Shown here one piece after another: positions 17,701 to 26,037 of a stretch of DNA of 46,772 nt. How positions within the stretch are numbered: the first letter of the stretch is position 1; each line of letters begins with the position of its first letter. The notes beneath the pieces were generated by a model. That model was given only the letters and a program-made list of their open reading frames with translations. It was not told the origin of the DNA and ran no database searches. Source of the DNA: Syntrophales bacterium (GTDB lineage: Bacteria; Desulfobacterota; Syntrophia; Syntrophales; UBA5619). The stretch spans positions 1 to 46,772 of the forward strand of contig JAURXV010000052.1 of assembly GCA_030654195.1 (NCBI GenBank). The letters run 5' to 3'. Both the position numbers and the translations under genes were made by a program.

Positions 17701-18392
17701 AATTGACCGATCAATCCGCTGAGACGCTGAAGGAAAACATCAGCACGGGTGACGCCGATCTGAAAGAACTTAGACTTGATATTGGCGGCATCGTCAAGAG
17801 CTTGTCCGACAATGAAAGGCAAATGAAAAACCAGGAGGAGCGCCTGAAGAACATCGAAGCCCAGAAAAAAGAATGCGTTCGCTGGGATGAACTGCATCAA
17901 CTCATCGGTTCTGCTGACGGTAAGAAATTTCGCAATTTTGCCCAGGGGCTGACCTTTGAGATGATGACCGCTCATGCCAACCGGCAGCTCCGGAAAATGA
18001 CGGATCGATATCTCCTCATCCGTGACGCCACGCAGCCCTTGGAACTGAATGTGATCGACAATTATCAGGCCGGGGAGATCCGTTCCACGAAGAATCTCTC
18101 GGGCGGCGAAAGTTTTATCGTGAGCCTCGCCCTGGCCCTTGGCCTTTCTCAGATGGCCAGCCGGAATGTACGGGTTGACTCCCTCTTTCTCGATGAAGGA
18201 TTCGGCACCCTCGACGAAGACGCCCTGGAAACGGCGCTGGAGACCCTGGCGGGACTACGTCAGGACGGCAAGCTGATCGGCGTCATCTCTCACGTCGCGG
18301 CACTGAAGGAACGTATCGGCACCCAGATACAGGTCATCCCCGAGGCAGGCGGCCGCAGCAGCCTGAGCGGCCCCGGCTGCCGGAGGATTTGA
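14706..18392 (+). CDS. sbcC: SbcC ATPase subunit (Rad50 homologue)
   Basis: This 1228-residue SMC-like ATPase is the partner of SbcD. It has Walker A GPTGAGKT (37-44), long heptad-rich coiled coils (~180-590 and ~610-1050), and a zinc-hook CPLC (C600, C603) at the midpoint for dimerisation. The ABC signature is LSGGES (from 1131) and Walker B LFLDEGFGTLD (D1163, E1164). Globular ends, arm symmetry and length (E. coli SbcC is 1048) are as expected, with somewhat longer arms. Residues 685-693 (WGTDFKSVP) are encoded by an inserted palindromic repeat in the second arm, which does not disturb the frame. Confidence 0.95.
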   Translation: MRILGVRFKNLNSLTGEWQVDFTHPSYASDGIFAITGPTGAGKTTIMDAVCLALYGSTPRLGKVTKSSNEIMSRQTGECFAEVTFETGKGRYRCHWSQHRARKRPEGELQQARHEIADADTDRVLESKINQVGEFIDEVTGMNFERFTRSMLLAQGGFAVFLQASPNERSPILEQITGTEIYSQISVKVHERRAKEIEIRELLQAELRGIQVFSEDEERDLRTGLTKKQQQETELAGKVKEMGKAMAWLEGMVALEKELGKLDENQQNFEQRRLAFAPESKRLEKSRKALGLEGDYRGVAVLRGLQDSEIRELQGAVAILPEKEKAGAEALAVRQTTEALLNEARARQMSEGEVIKKVRDLDARLGEQKKQLAEKDKAIGEIEKQGEGYRSLVKSGEQEQKKAHTALKAICEYRTKQAVDAALMTNLSAIERGFALLRDTEAKRVNAMKALSTAAEKKESAHAECARREVDHEKIRQAFETDQNDLKDLTDAIKVILQGREISQWRNETDTLKERERLLVQAGETNERIDRTSTALNGLKTRLETLNTGSVRILGEIKSCTDQKTLLEKDMVSRETQVSLLSRIRDLEEERKRLEGGKPCPLCGATEHPYAKGNVPVLSDAEAELQKTKDEFKKTSDHLNKLEADRVRTAAEIQHTEKDMAEKRAALDADEKQCADALLKLSIEWGTDFKSVPARAGKVREEITGVQAKIAETIDIVARAEKKGQQEKSAQTALEKTRKTFDNAGKALQEARHNLETAGRDHERLGKDSAALAEETEKARASALADVEPFGISPIPLDSLDALLKDLTGRKDTWLVKEAEKTTREKQIDELKAAIEQHQALLGSLEKDLAARRKERDGLKGEYESLSGSRRDIFGEKNADLEEKRLAEEVDKVCKALEKAREDYGKVEKEISALKEKIASLQVKTDQRTRELAQAEQRWRERIKGAGFADEADYLSLRLGEEERELLAEMEQALLKEKTELDTRRQDRSQALAGEREKKLTDQSAETLKENISTGDADLKELRLDIGGIVKSLSDNERQMKNQEERLKNIEAQKKECVRWDELHQLIGSADGKKFRNFAQGLTFEMMTAHANRQLRKMTDRYLLIRDATQPLELNVIDNYQAGEIRSTKNLSGGESFIVSLALALGLSQMASRNVRVDSLFLDEGFGTLDEDALETALETLAGLRQDGKLIGVISHVAALKERIGTQIQVIPEAGGRSSLSGPGCRRI
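16760..16784. repeat. 25-bp perfect palindrome inserted in-frame in sbcC
   Basis: The half-site GGGGACAGATTT (16760-16771), a central T and the exact complement (16773-16784) lie inside the sbcC coiled coil. They encode part of the peptide GTDFKSVP. That peptide and DNA motif recur inside and between genes of many bacteria as a dispersed palindromic element. The frame is preserved. Confidence 0.8.
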
Positions 18393-18425
18393 TATGTTCA
18401 ATGATCATTGAAACCGTAATCGCTT

Positions 18426-18899
18426 TCACCCTTCCTTTTGAGGGTTACTGTTTTTCAACCGTTTTATCAAAAAACTATCCAGGTGATTTACAAAAGCCTG
18501 GCAGTCCTTTTTGCTGAACGTCGATGGACCGCCCGTCATCAGGCCGCCGTCTCTCAACCCATTCATCAGGTCACGCATCGCCAGCCTGTCCTTGATGTTG
18601 CCCTCCGTATAGAGCTGGCCTCGGGGGTTGAGCGCAAAGGCGCCCTTGGCAACCACCCGGTCTGCAAGGGGAATGTCGGCCGTAATTACCAAGTCGCCCG
18701 GTTTTGCCAGTTCAGTGATGCGATCATCGGCAAGATCCGGTCCTTCAGGGACGATCATGGTTGAAATCATGTCGGCCGGCTCATATCTCACCCGTTTATT
18801 GGCCACAAAAACCAGGGGCACCTGCAAGCGTATCGCGGCCCTGATCAGCAGCTCTTTGGCCGCAGTTGGAAATCCGTCCGCGTCCACATATATTTGCAT
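18426..18899 (-). CDS. UPF0178 (YaiI/YqxD, DUF188) family protein
   Basis: This 157-residue cytosolic protein of the YaiI/YqxD family is widely conserved, of unknown biochemical role, and has a PIN-like (NYN-related) fold with acidic residues. Family features are the N-terminal YVDADGFPTAAKE, the GPDLADDRI block, LVITADIPLADRVV and the ALNPRGQLYT segment, ending with GGPSTFSKKD. It is convergent with sbcC, 33 bases from its stop. The ATG at 18899 is preceded by AAAGG at good spacing. Length is usual for the family (~150). Confidence 0.92.
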   Translation of the reverse strand: MQIYVDADGFPTAAKELLIRAAIRLQVPLVFVANKRVRYEPADMISTMIVPEGPDLADDRITELAKPGDLVITADIPLADRVVAKGAFALNPRGQLYTEGNIKDRLAMRDLMNGLRDGGLMTGGPSTFSKKDCQAFVNHLDSFLIKRLKNSNPQKEG

Positions 18900-19113
18900 G
18901 GATGACCTTTTGCCTAAATACGGATAAAGAATTTGTAAAGGAAAATTTTTCTGATCGTCTGCCCCATTGTCTCTCCGTCACATGAAACCCATTGGAAAGG
19001 CGTCGGGAGACGTTTCTCCAATATCGAGTATCATAGAGGAATTATGCGTATTTTTCAACACCATTTCAGATTTACCTGAATAACCAATCATTATCTTTAC
19101 CCCACACCCAGTA

Positions 19114-19137
19114 CTTCCCCTTTCGCTGAAGGGGAGG
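19114..19137 (-). terminator. Hairpin downstream of tkt
   Basis: CTTCCCCTT (19114-19122) pairs with AAGGGGAGG (19129-19137) around loop TCGCTG, with one G-T pair. It lies 5 bases after the transketolase stop when read on the minus strand. No clear T run follows, so it may be a processing or stability hairpin rather than a strict terminator. Confidence 0.45.
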
Positions 19138-19141
19138 TTAA

Positions 19142-21271
19142 TTATGTTCCGAGCAGCCGCCGCGCCGCCGCCGCGACCGCTTCGGCCGTAATCCCGAATT
19201 TCTCGTAGAGGATCTGGTATGGGGCGCTGGCGCCGAAATGGTCGATCCCCACGACGGCCCCTTCCAGACCGACGTAATGCTCCCACCCCAGGCGGATCCC
19301 CGCCTCGACGGCGACCCTTGCGCGGACGGCGGGCGGAAGAATCTGATCCCGGTATGCCTTAGGCTGACGGTCGAAGAGCTCCCAGCTCGGAAGCGAGACG
19401 ATGCGGACGCGGACCCCCTCTGCGGCGAGCGTTTTCCCCGCCGCGAGGGCGAGGTGGAGCTCCGAACCGGTCCCGATCAGGATCACCTCCGGCAACCCGG
19501 CTTCCGGCGTCGCGACGGCCTCCTGCAGGGGGCGGGGTTCGCCATCGCCGCGCTCCCCTTCCGGTCTCCCCGCGGCCGACTCCCAGAAGACATACCCCCC
19601 CTTCCGGAGACCATCCGCCGGACCGAACGTCGAACGGTCCGCGACGGGGAGGTTCTGGCGGGTAAAAATCAGCGCGGTCGGCCCCTCTTTGTTTTCGACG
19701 GCCTGCCGCCAGGCTTCGACCGTCTCGTTGGCGTCGGCCGGGCGGATGACGACCAGGTTGGGGATCACCCGCAGGCTCATCAGGTGCTCGACAGGCTGGT
19801 GGGTCGGGCCGTCCTCGCCGACGCCGATGCTGTCGTGGCTGAAAATATAGATCACATGAAGGCCCATCAGGGCTGCCAGGCGGATCGACGGGCGCATGTA
19901 GTCGGCAAACGTGAAAAAAGTCCCGGTGAACGGGATGATCCCCCCGTGCATCGCCATCCCGCCCGCGATCGCCGCCATCGCGTGCTCCCGGACGCCGAAA
20001 TGGATGTTCCGGCCGCCGTAACCCCAATCCCCGCCGCACGCCCCTTCCCGGCAGGCGGGCGGTTCGCCGGTTTTCTGGAAATCGCCCATCCCCTTGAGCC
20101 ACGAGAAGGTGGAGGGGTTCAGGTCGGCCCCACCGCCCATCAGTTCCGGAACCGCGGTCCCGAGGGCCTGGAGGACGGACTCCGAGGTCTTGCGCGTCGC
20201 CACCTCCTTCGTCCCCGGGCCGTAAACGGGAAGCGCCTTCTCCCAGCCAGCCGGGAGCTCGCCCCTCATGACCCGTTCGAATTCGGCGGCAGCATCCGGA
20301 CATGCGGCGGCGTAGCGCCGGAAGGCCTCCTTCCAGGCTTCCTGTTTCTTCGCGCTTTCGGCCGCGGCCTCACGGAAAAAACGGAGGGCCTCCTCCGGAA
20401 CGAAGAACGGGGGATCAACCGGCCAGCCGAGCGCCTCCTTGGCCGCCTTCAGCTCCTCCGCCCCGAGCGGCGAACCGTGCGCCGCGCTGGTGTTCTGCTT
20501 CTCCGGGGCGCCGAAGCCGATGATCGTATGGAGACGGACGAGCGAGGGCCTCATCGTCTCGGCCTCCGCCGCCGCGAGCGCCCGGTCGACCGCCGCCGTG
20601 TCGTTCCCCTCTTCTACGGCGATCACCTGCCAGCCGGAGGCGGCGAACCGCTTGTCGATATCTTCGGTAAAACAGAGCAAAGTGGTCCCCGAAAGGGAGA
20701 TCCGGTTGTCGTCGTACAAAAGGGTCAGCTTCCCCAGGCCGAGGTGTCCGGCGAGCGCACAGGCCTCCGCGGAGAGCCCCTCCATCAGATCGCCGTCGCT
20801 CGCAAAAACGTAGGTTCGGTGATCCACGACCGTATGTCCGGGCCGGTTGAACCGGGCCGCGAGGTGGGCCTCCGCGATCGCCATTCCGACCGCCGCGCCC
20901 AGACCCTGGCCGAGGGGGCCCGTCGTCATCTCCGTCCCGGCGGGATGCCGCCGCTCCGGATGGCCGGGTGTTTTGCTCCCCCACTGGCGGAAGGCTTTCA
21001 GGTCATCGAGGGAGAGGTCGTATCCGGTCAGATAAAGGAGGGCATAGAGGAGCATCGAGGCATGCCCGGCCGACAGAACAAAGCGGTCCCGGTCGGGCCA
21101 GAGCGGATCGGCAGGATTGTGCTTCAGGCGCCGCGTCCAGAGGGTGAAGGCCGCAGCAGCAGCCCCCATCGGCATGCCGGGGTGGCCGGATTTCGCCTTT
21201 TCGATCGCGTCCGCCGCCAGAAAACGGATCGTGTTGATGCACTGCTGTTTTAGTATCCCTTGTTCATTCAT
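19142..21271 (-). CDS. tkt: Transketolase
   Basis: This 709-residue thiamine-diphosphate enzyme transfers two-carbon ketol units between sugar phosphates in the non-oxidative pentose phosphate pathway. The N-terminal signature [20 protein letters not shown] leads to the TPP-binding segment [14 protein letters not shown], which has SDG in place of the commoner GDG. The pyrimidine domain has [20 protein letters not shown] and the conserved [23 protein letters not shown]. The C-terminal domain ends [17 protein letters not shown]. It is about 40-50 residues longer than E. coli transketolase because of inserts near 510-570. The ATG at 21271 has a GAGGAGG ribosome-binding site. It is a single gene, divergent from the efflux operon. 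Confidence 0.96.
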   Translation of the reverse strand: MNEQGILKQQCINTIRFLAADAIEKAKSGHPGMPMGAAAAAFTLWTRRLKHNPADPLWPDRDRFVLSAGHASMLLYALLYLTGYDLSLDDLKAFRQWGSKTPGHPERRHPAGTEMTTGPLGQGLGAAVGMAIAEAHLAARFNRPGHTVVDHRTYVFASDGDLMEGLSAEACALAGHLGLGKLTLLYDDNRISLSGTTLLCFTEDIDKRFAASGWQVIAVEEGNDTAAVDRALAAAEAETMRPSLVRLHTIIGFGAPEKQNTSAAHGSPLGAEELKAAKEALGWPVDPPFFVPEEALRFFREAAAESAKKQEAWKEAFRRYAAACPDAAAEFERVMRGELPAGWEKALPVYGPGTKEVATRKTSESVLQALGTAVPELMGGGADLNPSTFSWLKGMGDFQKTGEPPACREGACGGDWGYGGRNIHFGVREHAMAAIAGGMAMHGGIIPFTGTFFTFADYMRPSIRLAALMGLHVIYIFSHDSIGVGEDGPTHQPVEHLMSLRVIPNLVVIRPADANETVEAWRQAVENKEGPTALIFTRQNLPVADRSTFGPADGLRKGGYVFWESAAGRPEGERGDGEPRPLQEAVATPEAGLPEVILIGTGSELHLALAAGKTLAAEGVRVRIVSLPSWELFDRQPKAYRDQILPPAVRARVAVEAGIRLGWEHYVGLEGAVVGIDHFGASAPYQILYEKFGITAEAVAAAARRLLGT

Positions 21272-21615
21272 CTTTAAAGCCTCCTCGTCTGTGACCGATT
21301 GATAAGCCCCTCTTTATAACAACCGGCCTGTTTAGACAAGGGGCGATCGGCGCCCGCAGGAGGCGCCTTGTCCCCGCCCGCATCTTTCGGAGTGAATATT
21401 TTGATTTTTTAAGATATGGTATCGGCGAAACCTCCATCACATGAACGCCCGTGGAGGTTTCCGGGCCGGTCAACGGGCGGATATTATTCTTGACAAACGG
21501 CCATTTCATACGCATTGTGAGCCGCAATTCATAATTTGAATGTTAATTCCAATATCCGAACGGCGGGTCGGCTTTGCCGACAGGGCGCGAAGGATTCACA
21601 GCAGAGGAGAAGGTC
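21272..21615. promoter_or_regulatory. Divergent control region between tkt and the efflux operon
   Basis: This 344-base gap must hold promoters for tkt (leftward) and tolC (rightward). A 10-base inverted repeat (GAAACCTCCA at 21427-21436, TGGAGGTTTC at 21452-21461) lies near the centre and could be an operator or a hairpin. AGGAGAAGG just before 21616 is the tolC ribosome-binding site. No gene is recognised. Confidence 0.4.
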
Positions 21616-22857
21616 ATGTTTAGAAAAGCGGTCCTGATCGGTTTCATCCTGGGCCTGGCGCCCGCCCTGGCCGCGTCGGCTTCGGCCCTCACGCTCCAGG
21701 AGGCCCTGGCGCAGGCCCGGGAAAACCTCCCCTCTTACCAGGCGGCGAAGAAAAAGGTCGAATCGGCGGACGCCCTCTACGGGGCGACACTCGGCGCTTA
21801 TCTCCCCAGTCTCGACGCTTCCGCCGCCCGTGACCGACACAACGCGGATCGGAACGAATACAGTTCCACCGGGTACGACGTCACCCTCTCCTACCGACTC
21901 TTCGACGGCAAGCGCCGCGCCTCCCGCAACATCGCCGGGTTCAACCTCGAAACGGAGCGGGAAGAACTCCGGAAGAACCTTCTCGAACTGGACTACCGGG
22001 TGAAGGTCGCCTTCTACACGGCGGTGGCCGGCCGGGAGGTTCTGGAGCAGCGGAAAATCCAGTTGGAGAACGCCCGGAAGGACCACGAGGTCGCCGAGGG
22101 GCGGCGATTACTGGGCGCGGCGCGGCTTTCCGAGGTTCTCCAGGCCTCGGTCCGCCTCGAACAGGCCCGTTTCAACGTGGTCCAGGCGGAGGGAAATCTT
22201 CGGAAAGCTCTCTCCGAGCTCTACTCACTGATCGGCCGCCCCGACGAAACCGAAGGGAATGCGGAGGGAAGCCTCGACGCGAGCGGCGCCGTTCCGGAGC
22301 TGAAGCCCCTCTCCGAAGCCGTCCTCGGACGGCCGGAGATCCGCCAGGCAGAGGTCGCCCTGAAGAAGGCCGAAAGCAGCCGGTCGCTGGCCTGGGGAGA
22401 TTTCTACCCGACGGTCTCGGCGAACCTCTCCTACGGCCGCAGCGACGCGGGCACCCTCGGCAACCAGGCGCTCGAGGATCGGAGCGCCGGCGTCACCGCC
22501 GCCTGGAACCTCTTCGAATTGGGGAAATTCTACCGGACGAAATCCGCCCGGATCGAGGTTTCGATATCCGAGGAGAACATCCGGGAGCTGAAGCGCCAGC
22601 TCCTCCTCGACTGCCGAAAGGGGTGGGAGGATCTGGTCACGGCCGTCCGGAACGAAGCCGTTGCCGCCGAACAGCTCCGCCGGGCGGAGCAGAACTACGA
22701 ACAGGCCTTCGGGGAGTACAAGGTCGGCAAGGGGGATATCCTCTCGCTCGTCCAAGCGGAGAGTCTGTTAGCCAATGCGCGGGAACAGCTCACCACTGCG
22801 CGGATGAACGCCGTTCTCGCCCGGGCGCTCCTGGAAAAGATCGCCGGCGTTAAATAG
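21616..22857 (+). CDS. TolC-family outer-membrane efflux channel
   Basis: This 413-residue TolC-like protein would form the outer-membrane and periplasmic tunnel of the efflux system encoded here. A signal peptide (MFRKAVLIGFILGLAPALAA...SASA, about residues 1-25) is followed by two OEP repeats. Each has long amphipathic helices and a short beta segment: TLQEALAQARENLPSYQAA, YDVTLSYRLFDGKRR, then LGRPEIRQAEVALKKAESS and TAAWNLFELGKFY. ATG 21616 is chosen because it has an SD (GAGGAGAAGG) and starts the signal peptide. Its stop codon lies inside a 58-base perfect palindrome. The adaptor gene follows 77 bases later in the same direction. Confidence 0.9.
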   Translation: MFRKAVLIGFILGLAPALAASASALTLQEALAQARENLPSYQAAKKKVESADALYGATLGAYLPSLDASAARDRHNADRNEYSSTGYDVTLSYRLFDGKRRASRNIAGFNLETEREELRKNLLELDYRVKVAFYTAVAGREVLEQRKIQLENARKDHEVAEGRRLLGAARLSEVLQASVRLEQARFNVVQAEGNLRKALSELYSLIGRPDETEGNAEGSLDASGAVPELKPLSEAVLGRPEIRQAEVALKKAESSRSLAWGDFYPTVSANLSYGRSDAGTLGNQALEDRSAGVTAAWNLFELGKFYRTKSARIEVSISEENIRELKRQLLLDCRKGWEDLVTAVRNEAVAAEQLRRAEQNYEQAFGEYKVGKGDILSLVQAESLLANAREQLTTARMNAVLARALLEKIAGVK

Positions 22858-22907
22858 GGACAGCGCCCGATTATTTCCGGAAATAATCGGGCGCTGTCCC
22901 TATTTAA
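22850..22907. repeat. 58-bp perfect palindrome inside the efflux operon
   Basis: Bases 22850-22878 are the exact reverse complement of 22879-22907, with no spacer and no mismatch. The outer part reads TTAAATAGGGACAG and the centre TTTCC/GGAAA. The left arm includes the stop codon of the tolC-like gene. As RNA it would fold into a very stable hairpin between the channel and adaptor genes. The GGGACAG outer box places it with the other palindromes of the window. Confidence 0.9.
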
Positions 22908-22934
22908 TTAACGCAAAAACATCAGGGGGAACAC

Positions 22935-24158
22935 GTGAAGAAGAAAATCATCTGGATCGTTGTCTTGATCGCCATCCTTGCCGCGGGTGGTGTGATCGGC
23001 TACAAGAAGTTTTTCAAGAAACCGGAGATCCGCGTCCTGGAGACGGGCCGCGTGGAAAAGGGGGATATCCGGGGCGTCCTCGTCGAGACCGGCATCATCA
23101 AGTCCCAGGTCGGGGCGGTCGTGAAGATCGGCGCCCGTGCGACGGGAAAGGTCGATAAAATGCACGTCAAGGTCGGCGACCGGGTAAAGGCCGGACAACT
23201 GATCGCCCAGATCGACGACCGGGAGACGCAAAAGACGATCGACCAGCAGAAGGCCGCCCTTCAGGTCGCGGAGAGCACGCTTGCCCAGATCCAGTTGACC
23301 TACCCCGAGAAGATCCGGGAGGCGGAGGCGAATTTCACCTACGCCCGCCTCGCCTTCGAACGGGAAAAGGCGCTGATCCAGAAGGAGTACACGACGAAGG
23401 ATGCGATGGACAAGGCGGAAAGCCAGTTCCGGGCGACGGAGGCGATCCTGAAGCGCCTGAGGGACGAATTCGCATCGCAGCAGAAGATCACCGCCGCGAC
23501 CATCCGGGAAACCCGGGCGCAGCTTGAGCAGCAGGAGATCCGCCTCACCTACACCCGGATCTACTCGCCGATCCCCGGAATCATCTCCGACGTCACCGCT
23601 CAGGAGGGGGAGACGATCGTCGCCGGCCTTCAGGTGGCGAACCTCGTCACGGTCCTCGACCCGACGCGTCTGGAGATGTGGATCTACATCGACGAGACGG
23701 ACATCGGCCGGGCGAAAACGGGCCAGAAGGTCGAATACACGGTGGACACCTATCCGGAGCGGACCTTTACCGGCACGATCGAGAAGATCAACCCCCAGCC
23801 GGTCGTCAAGGAAAACATCGTCTATTACCTCTCCACCGTGAAGGTCTCCCCGGAGGATGCCCGTTTCCTCCGGCCGGAGATGACCACCCACGTCAAGATC
23901 GTAACCATCGAAAAGAGCGGCGTCCTGACGGTCCCGAACGCGGCGGTCAAATTCGAGAAGGGACGCCAGATCGCCTACCGTGTGGTCAAGGGGCCGAAAA
24001 AGGTGGAGAAGGCGGAGCTGAAACTCGGCATACGCGGGGAGGACCGGACGGAGATCCTCTCCGGCGTCCCGGAGGGTACGGAGCTCGCCACGAAGCTCGT
24101 CCTGCCCACCGCCCCGGAGGTCGAGGCAAAGAAAAGCGCGAACGGGAAGCGGCCATGA
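22935..24158 (+). CDS. MacA/HlyD-type periplasmic adaptor protein
   Basis: This 407-residue membrane-fusion protein would link the inner-membrane ABC transporter to the TolC-like channel. An N-terminal membrane anchor (KKKIIWIVVLIAILAAGGVIGY, residues 2-23) is followed by a split biotinyl-lipoyl domain (KVDKMHVKVGDRVKAGQLIAQID ... IYSPIPGIISDVTAQEGETI). An alpha-helical hairpin (~100-195), a beta-barrel and a membrane-proximal domain complete it. It begins with GTG at 22935, supported by AGGGGGA 4 bases upstream. Its stop overlaps the ATPase start (ATGA). The layout matches MacA of the MacAB-TolC class. Confidence 0.93.
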   Translation: MKKKIIWIVVLIAILAAGGVIGYKKFFKKPEIRVLETGRVEKGDIRGVLVETGIIKSQVGAVVKIGARATGKVDKMHVKVGDRVKAGQLIAQIDDRETQKTIDQQKAALQVAESTLAQIQLTYPEKIREAEANFTYARLAFEREKALIQKEYTTKDAMDKAESQFRATEAILKRLRDEFASQQKITAATIRETRAQLEQQEIRLTYTRIYSPIPGIISDVTAQEGETIVAGLQVANLVTVLDPTRLEMWIYIDETDIGRAKTGQKVEYTVDTYPERTFTGTIEKINPQPVVKENIVYYLSTVKVSPEDARFLRPEMTTHVKIVTIEKSGVLTVPNAAVKFEKGRQIAYRVVKGPKKVEKAELKLGIRGEDRTEILSGVPEGTELATKLVLPTAPEVEAKKSANGKRP

Positions 24159-24838
24159 CCCCCCTGTGCCTGATGGAAGATGTCCGGAAAACCTTCCGGA
24201 TGGGAGACGACGCCGTGGAGGTCCTCAAGGGGATCGACCTTGAGATCATTCCGGGGGAGTTCGCAGCAATCATGGGAACCTCCGGCTCCGGAAAATCGAC
24301 GCTGATGAACCTGATCGGCTGCCTCGACGTCCCCACCTCGGGACGCTATCTGTTAGCCGGCAGGGAGGTGCTGGGGCTTCAGGACGACGATCTCTCGGTG
24401 CTCCGGAACGCGCACATCGGTTTCGTCTTCCAGAGCTTCTACCTGCTCCCCTACGCCACGGTCCTGGAGAACGTCCTCTTGCCGACGCTCTACCGGGAAA
24501 GCGCGATGGACCATACCGAAGAACGGGCCGTAGAGCTTCTCCGCCTGATCGGCCTGGAGGCGCGGATGCACTTCCGGCCGAACCGCCTCTCCGGGGGAGA
24601 GCAGCAGCGGGTGGCCATCTGCCGGGCGATGATGAACGATCCGGAGCTTCTCCTTGCCGACGAACCGACCGGGCAACTCGACAGCAAGACGGCCGCGGAG
24701 ATCATGAATCTGTTAGCGAAAATGAACGAACGGGGCAAGACCGTGATCGTGGTCACCCACGACCCGGCGATCGCCGCCAGTGCGAAGCGGATCATCCGGA
24801 TCAAAGACGGGGTCATCGTCGATGAACAGGCTGGTTAA
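24155..24838 (+). CDS. MacB-type ABC transporter ATP-binding subunit
   Basis: This 227-residue stand-alone ABC ATPase of the MacB/LolD group powers a mechanotransmission-type transporter. It has Walker A GTSGSGKST (41-49), Q-loop FVFQSFYLLPYATV, signature LSGGEQQRVAICRA, Walker B LLLADEPTGQLD and the H-loop VTHDP. ATG 24155 overlaps the adaptor stop. In E. coli MacB the ATPase is fused to the permease; here it is separate and serves two permease genes. Its 3' end overlaps the next start by 17 bases. Confidence 0.94.
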   Translation: MTPLCLMEDVRKTFRMGDDAVEVLKGIDLEIIPGEFAAIMGTSGSGKSTLMNLIGCLDVPTSGRYLLAGREVLGLQDDDLSVLRNAHIGFVFQSFYLLPYATVLENVLLPTLYRESAMDHTEERAVELLRLIGLEARMHFRPNRLSGGEQQRVAICRAMMNDPELLLADEPTGQLDSKTAAEIMNLLAKMNERGKTVIVVTHDPAIAASAKRIIRIKDGVIVDEQAG

Positions 24839-26036
24839 CATCTTTTCCCAGGCCCTCCGGGCGGTCATCGCGCTGAAGCTCCGGAGCTTCTTCTGCATCC
24901 TCAGCATCGCAATCGGTATCTCGGCAATCACGGTCATCGTCGCCGCCACGGAAGGCGCCTATCAAAAGGCCTTCGACATCGTGGCCACCTTCGGCCCCGA
25001 CTCCATTCTCATCGTCGGCGGCGCCGAGGAGACGCGGGGGATCGCCCGGCGGGAGAAGACCCTTACGCTGACGGACGCCGAGGCGATCCGCTCCGCCTTC
25101 GGAACGGCCTACATGGTCGTCCCGATGAGCAACGTCCGGAACGTGATCGTCTCCTACCGGGGAAACCGCTACCAGACTTCGGTGGTGGGCTCGTCGAGCG
25201 ACTACAGCCTCGCCTGGACCTGGCCCGTGGTCGAGGGGTCCGATTTCACCGAGGAGGATCTCAAGCGGTCGGCAAATGTCGCGCTGATCGGCCACGAGAC
25301 GATGCGCGAGCTCTTCGGCGAGGAGAACCCCGTCGGGAAATTCATCCAGGTGCGGCAGATCCCCGTCCAGGTCGTCGGCGTGCTGTTGGAGCGGGGCGCT
25401 TCGGTGGGCGGCGGGAACCTCGATAACCGGGTGGTCATGCCGATCACGACCGTCATGAAAAAACTCCAGAACGAGCCAAAGTACGTGGCGGTTCTGCGGG
25501 TCCGCTTCGAGGATCAGGAAAACATCGATCGCCGCGTCGAGGAGCTCAAGACCTTCCTTAGGGCCGAGCACCGTATCCCCGACGGGGAATCGAACGACTT
25601 TCAGGTCTTCTCCTCGAAGGACATCATCAAGTTTCTGGTCGCCCTGACGGGGTCGCTTGTCGCCTTCGTGGGAATCGTCGGAATCATTTCGCTGATCGTT
25701 GCGGGTTTCGTGCTGGCGAACCTCTTCCACCTCTCCGTCCGGGAGCGGACGCGGGAGATCGGCATCCGGCGCTCCGTCGGGGCGAAACGACAGGACATCC
25801 TCTACCAGTTTCTGGGCGAAGCGGTTCTGCTGACAACAGCGGGCGGCCTCTGCGGATTCCTGCTGGGGGTCGCCGCCTCCGCGCTGCTGCAATACGTCGA
25901 GGCATTTCCGATCCATTTCTCCTGGAAGGCGTTCGCGATCGGCCTTATCCTCTCATGGATTGTCGGGATCGTCTTCGGCCTCCAGCCGGCCTCCCGCGCG
26001 GCCAACCTCGAACCCATCGAGGCGATCCGGAGCTGA
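24822..26036 (+). CDS. MacB/FtsX-type ABC permease, first copy
   Basis: This 404-residue permease has the MacB architecture: TM1 (~20-43, FCILSIAIGISAITVIVAA), a large periplasmic core (MacB_PCD, ~50-260), then three C-terminal helices (FtsX domain, ~280-395). The conserved cytoplasmic loop IRRSVGAKRQDILYQFLGEA lies between TM2 and TM3. ATG 24822 lies inside the ATPase gene (17-base overlap), so translation is coupled. It ends one base before the next start codon. It probably forms a heterodimer with the second permease. Confidence 0.92.
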   Translation: MNRLVNIFSQALRAVIALKLRSFFCILSIAIGISAITVIVAATEGAYQKAFDIVATFGPDSILIVGGAEETRGIARREKTLTLTDAEAIRSAFGTAYMVVPMSNVRNVIVSYRGNRYQTSVVGSSSDYSLAWTWPVVEGSDFTEEDLKRSANVALIGHETMRELFGEENPVGKFIQVRQIPVQVVGVLLERGASVGGGNLDNRVVMPITTVMKKLQNEPKYVAVLRVRFEDQENIDRRVEELKTFLRAEHRIPDGESNDFQVFSSKDIIKFLVALTGSLVAFVGIVGIISLIVAGFVLANLFHLSVRERTREIGIRRSVGAKRQDILYQFLGEAVLLTTAGGLCGFLLGVAASALLQYVEAFPIHFSWKAFAIGLILSWIVGIVFGLQPASRAANLEPIEAIRS

Positions 26037-26037
26037 C

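Noticed and set aside
19238-21253. 671-codon plus-strand frame opposite transketolase
   Set aside because: It is antisense to a clear tkt gene. The product is low-complexity, Arg/Gly/Pro-rich and without domains, as expected of GC-rich shadows.
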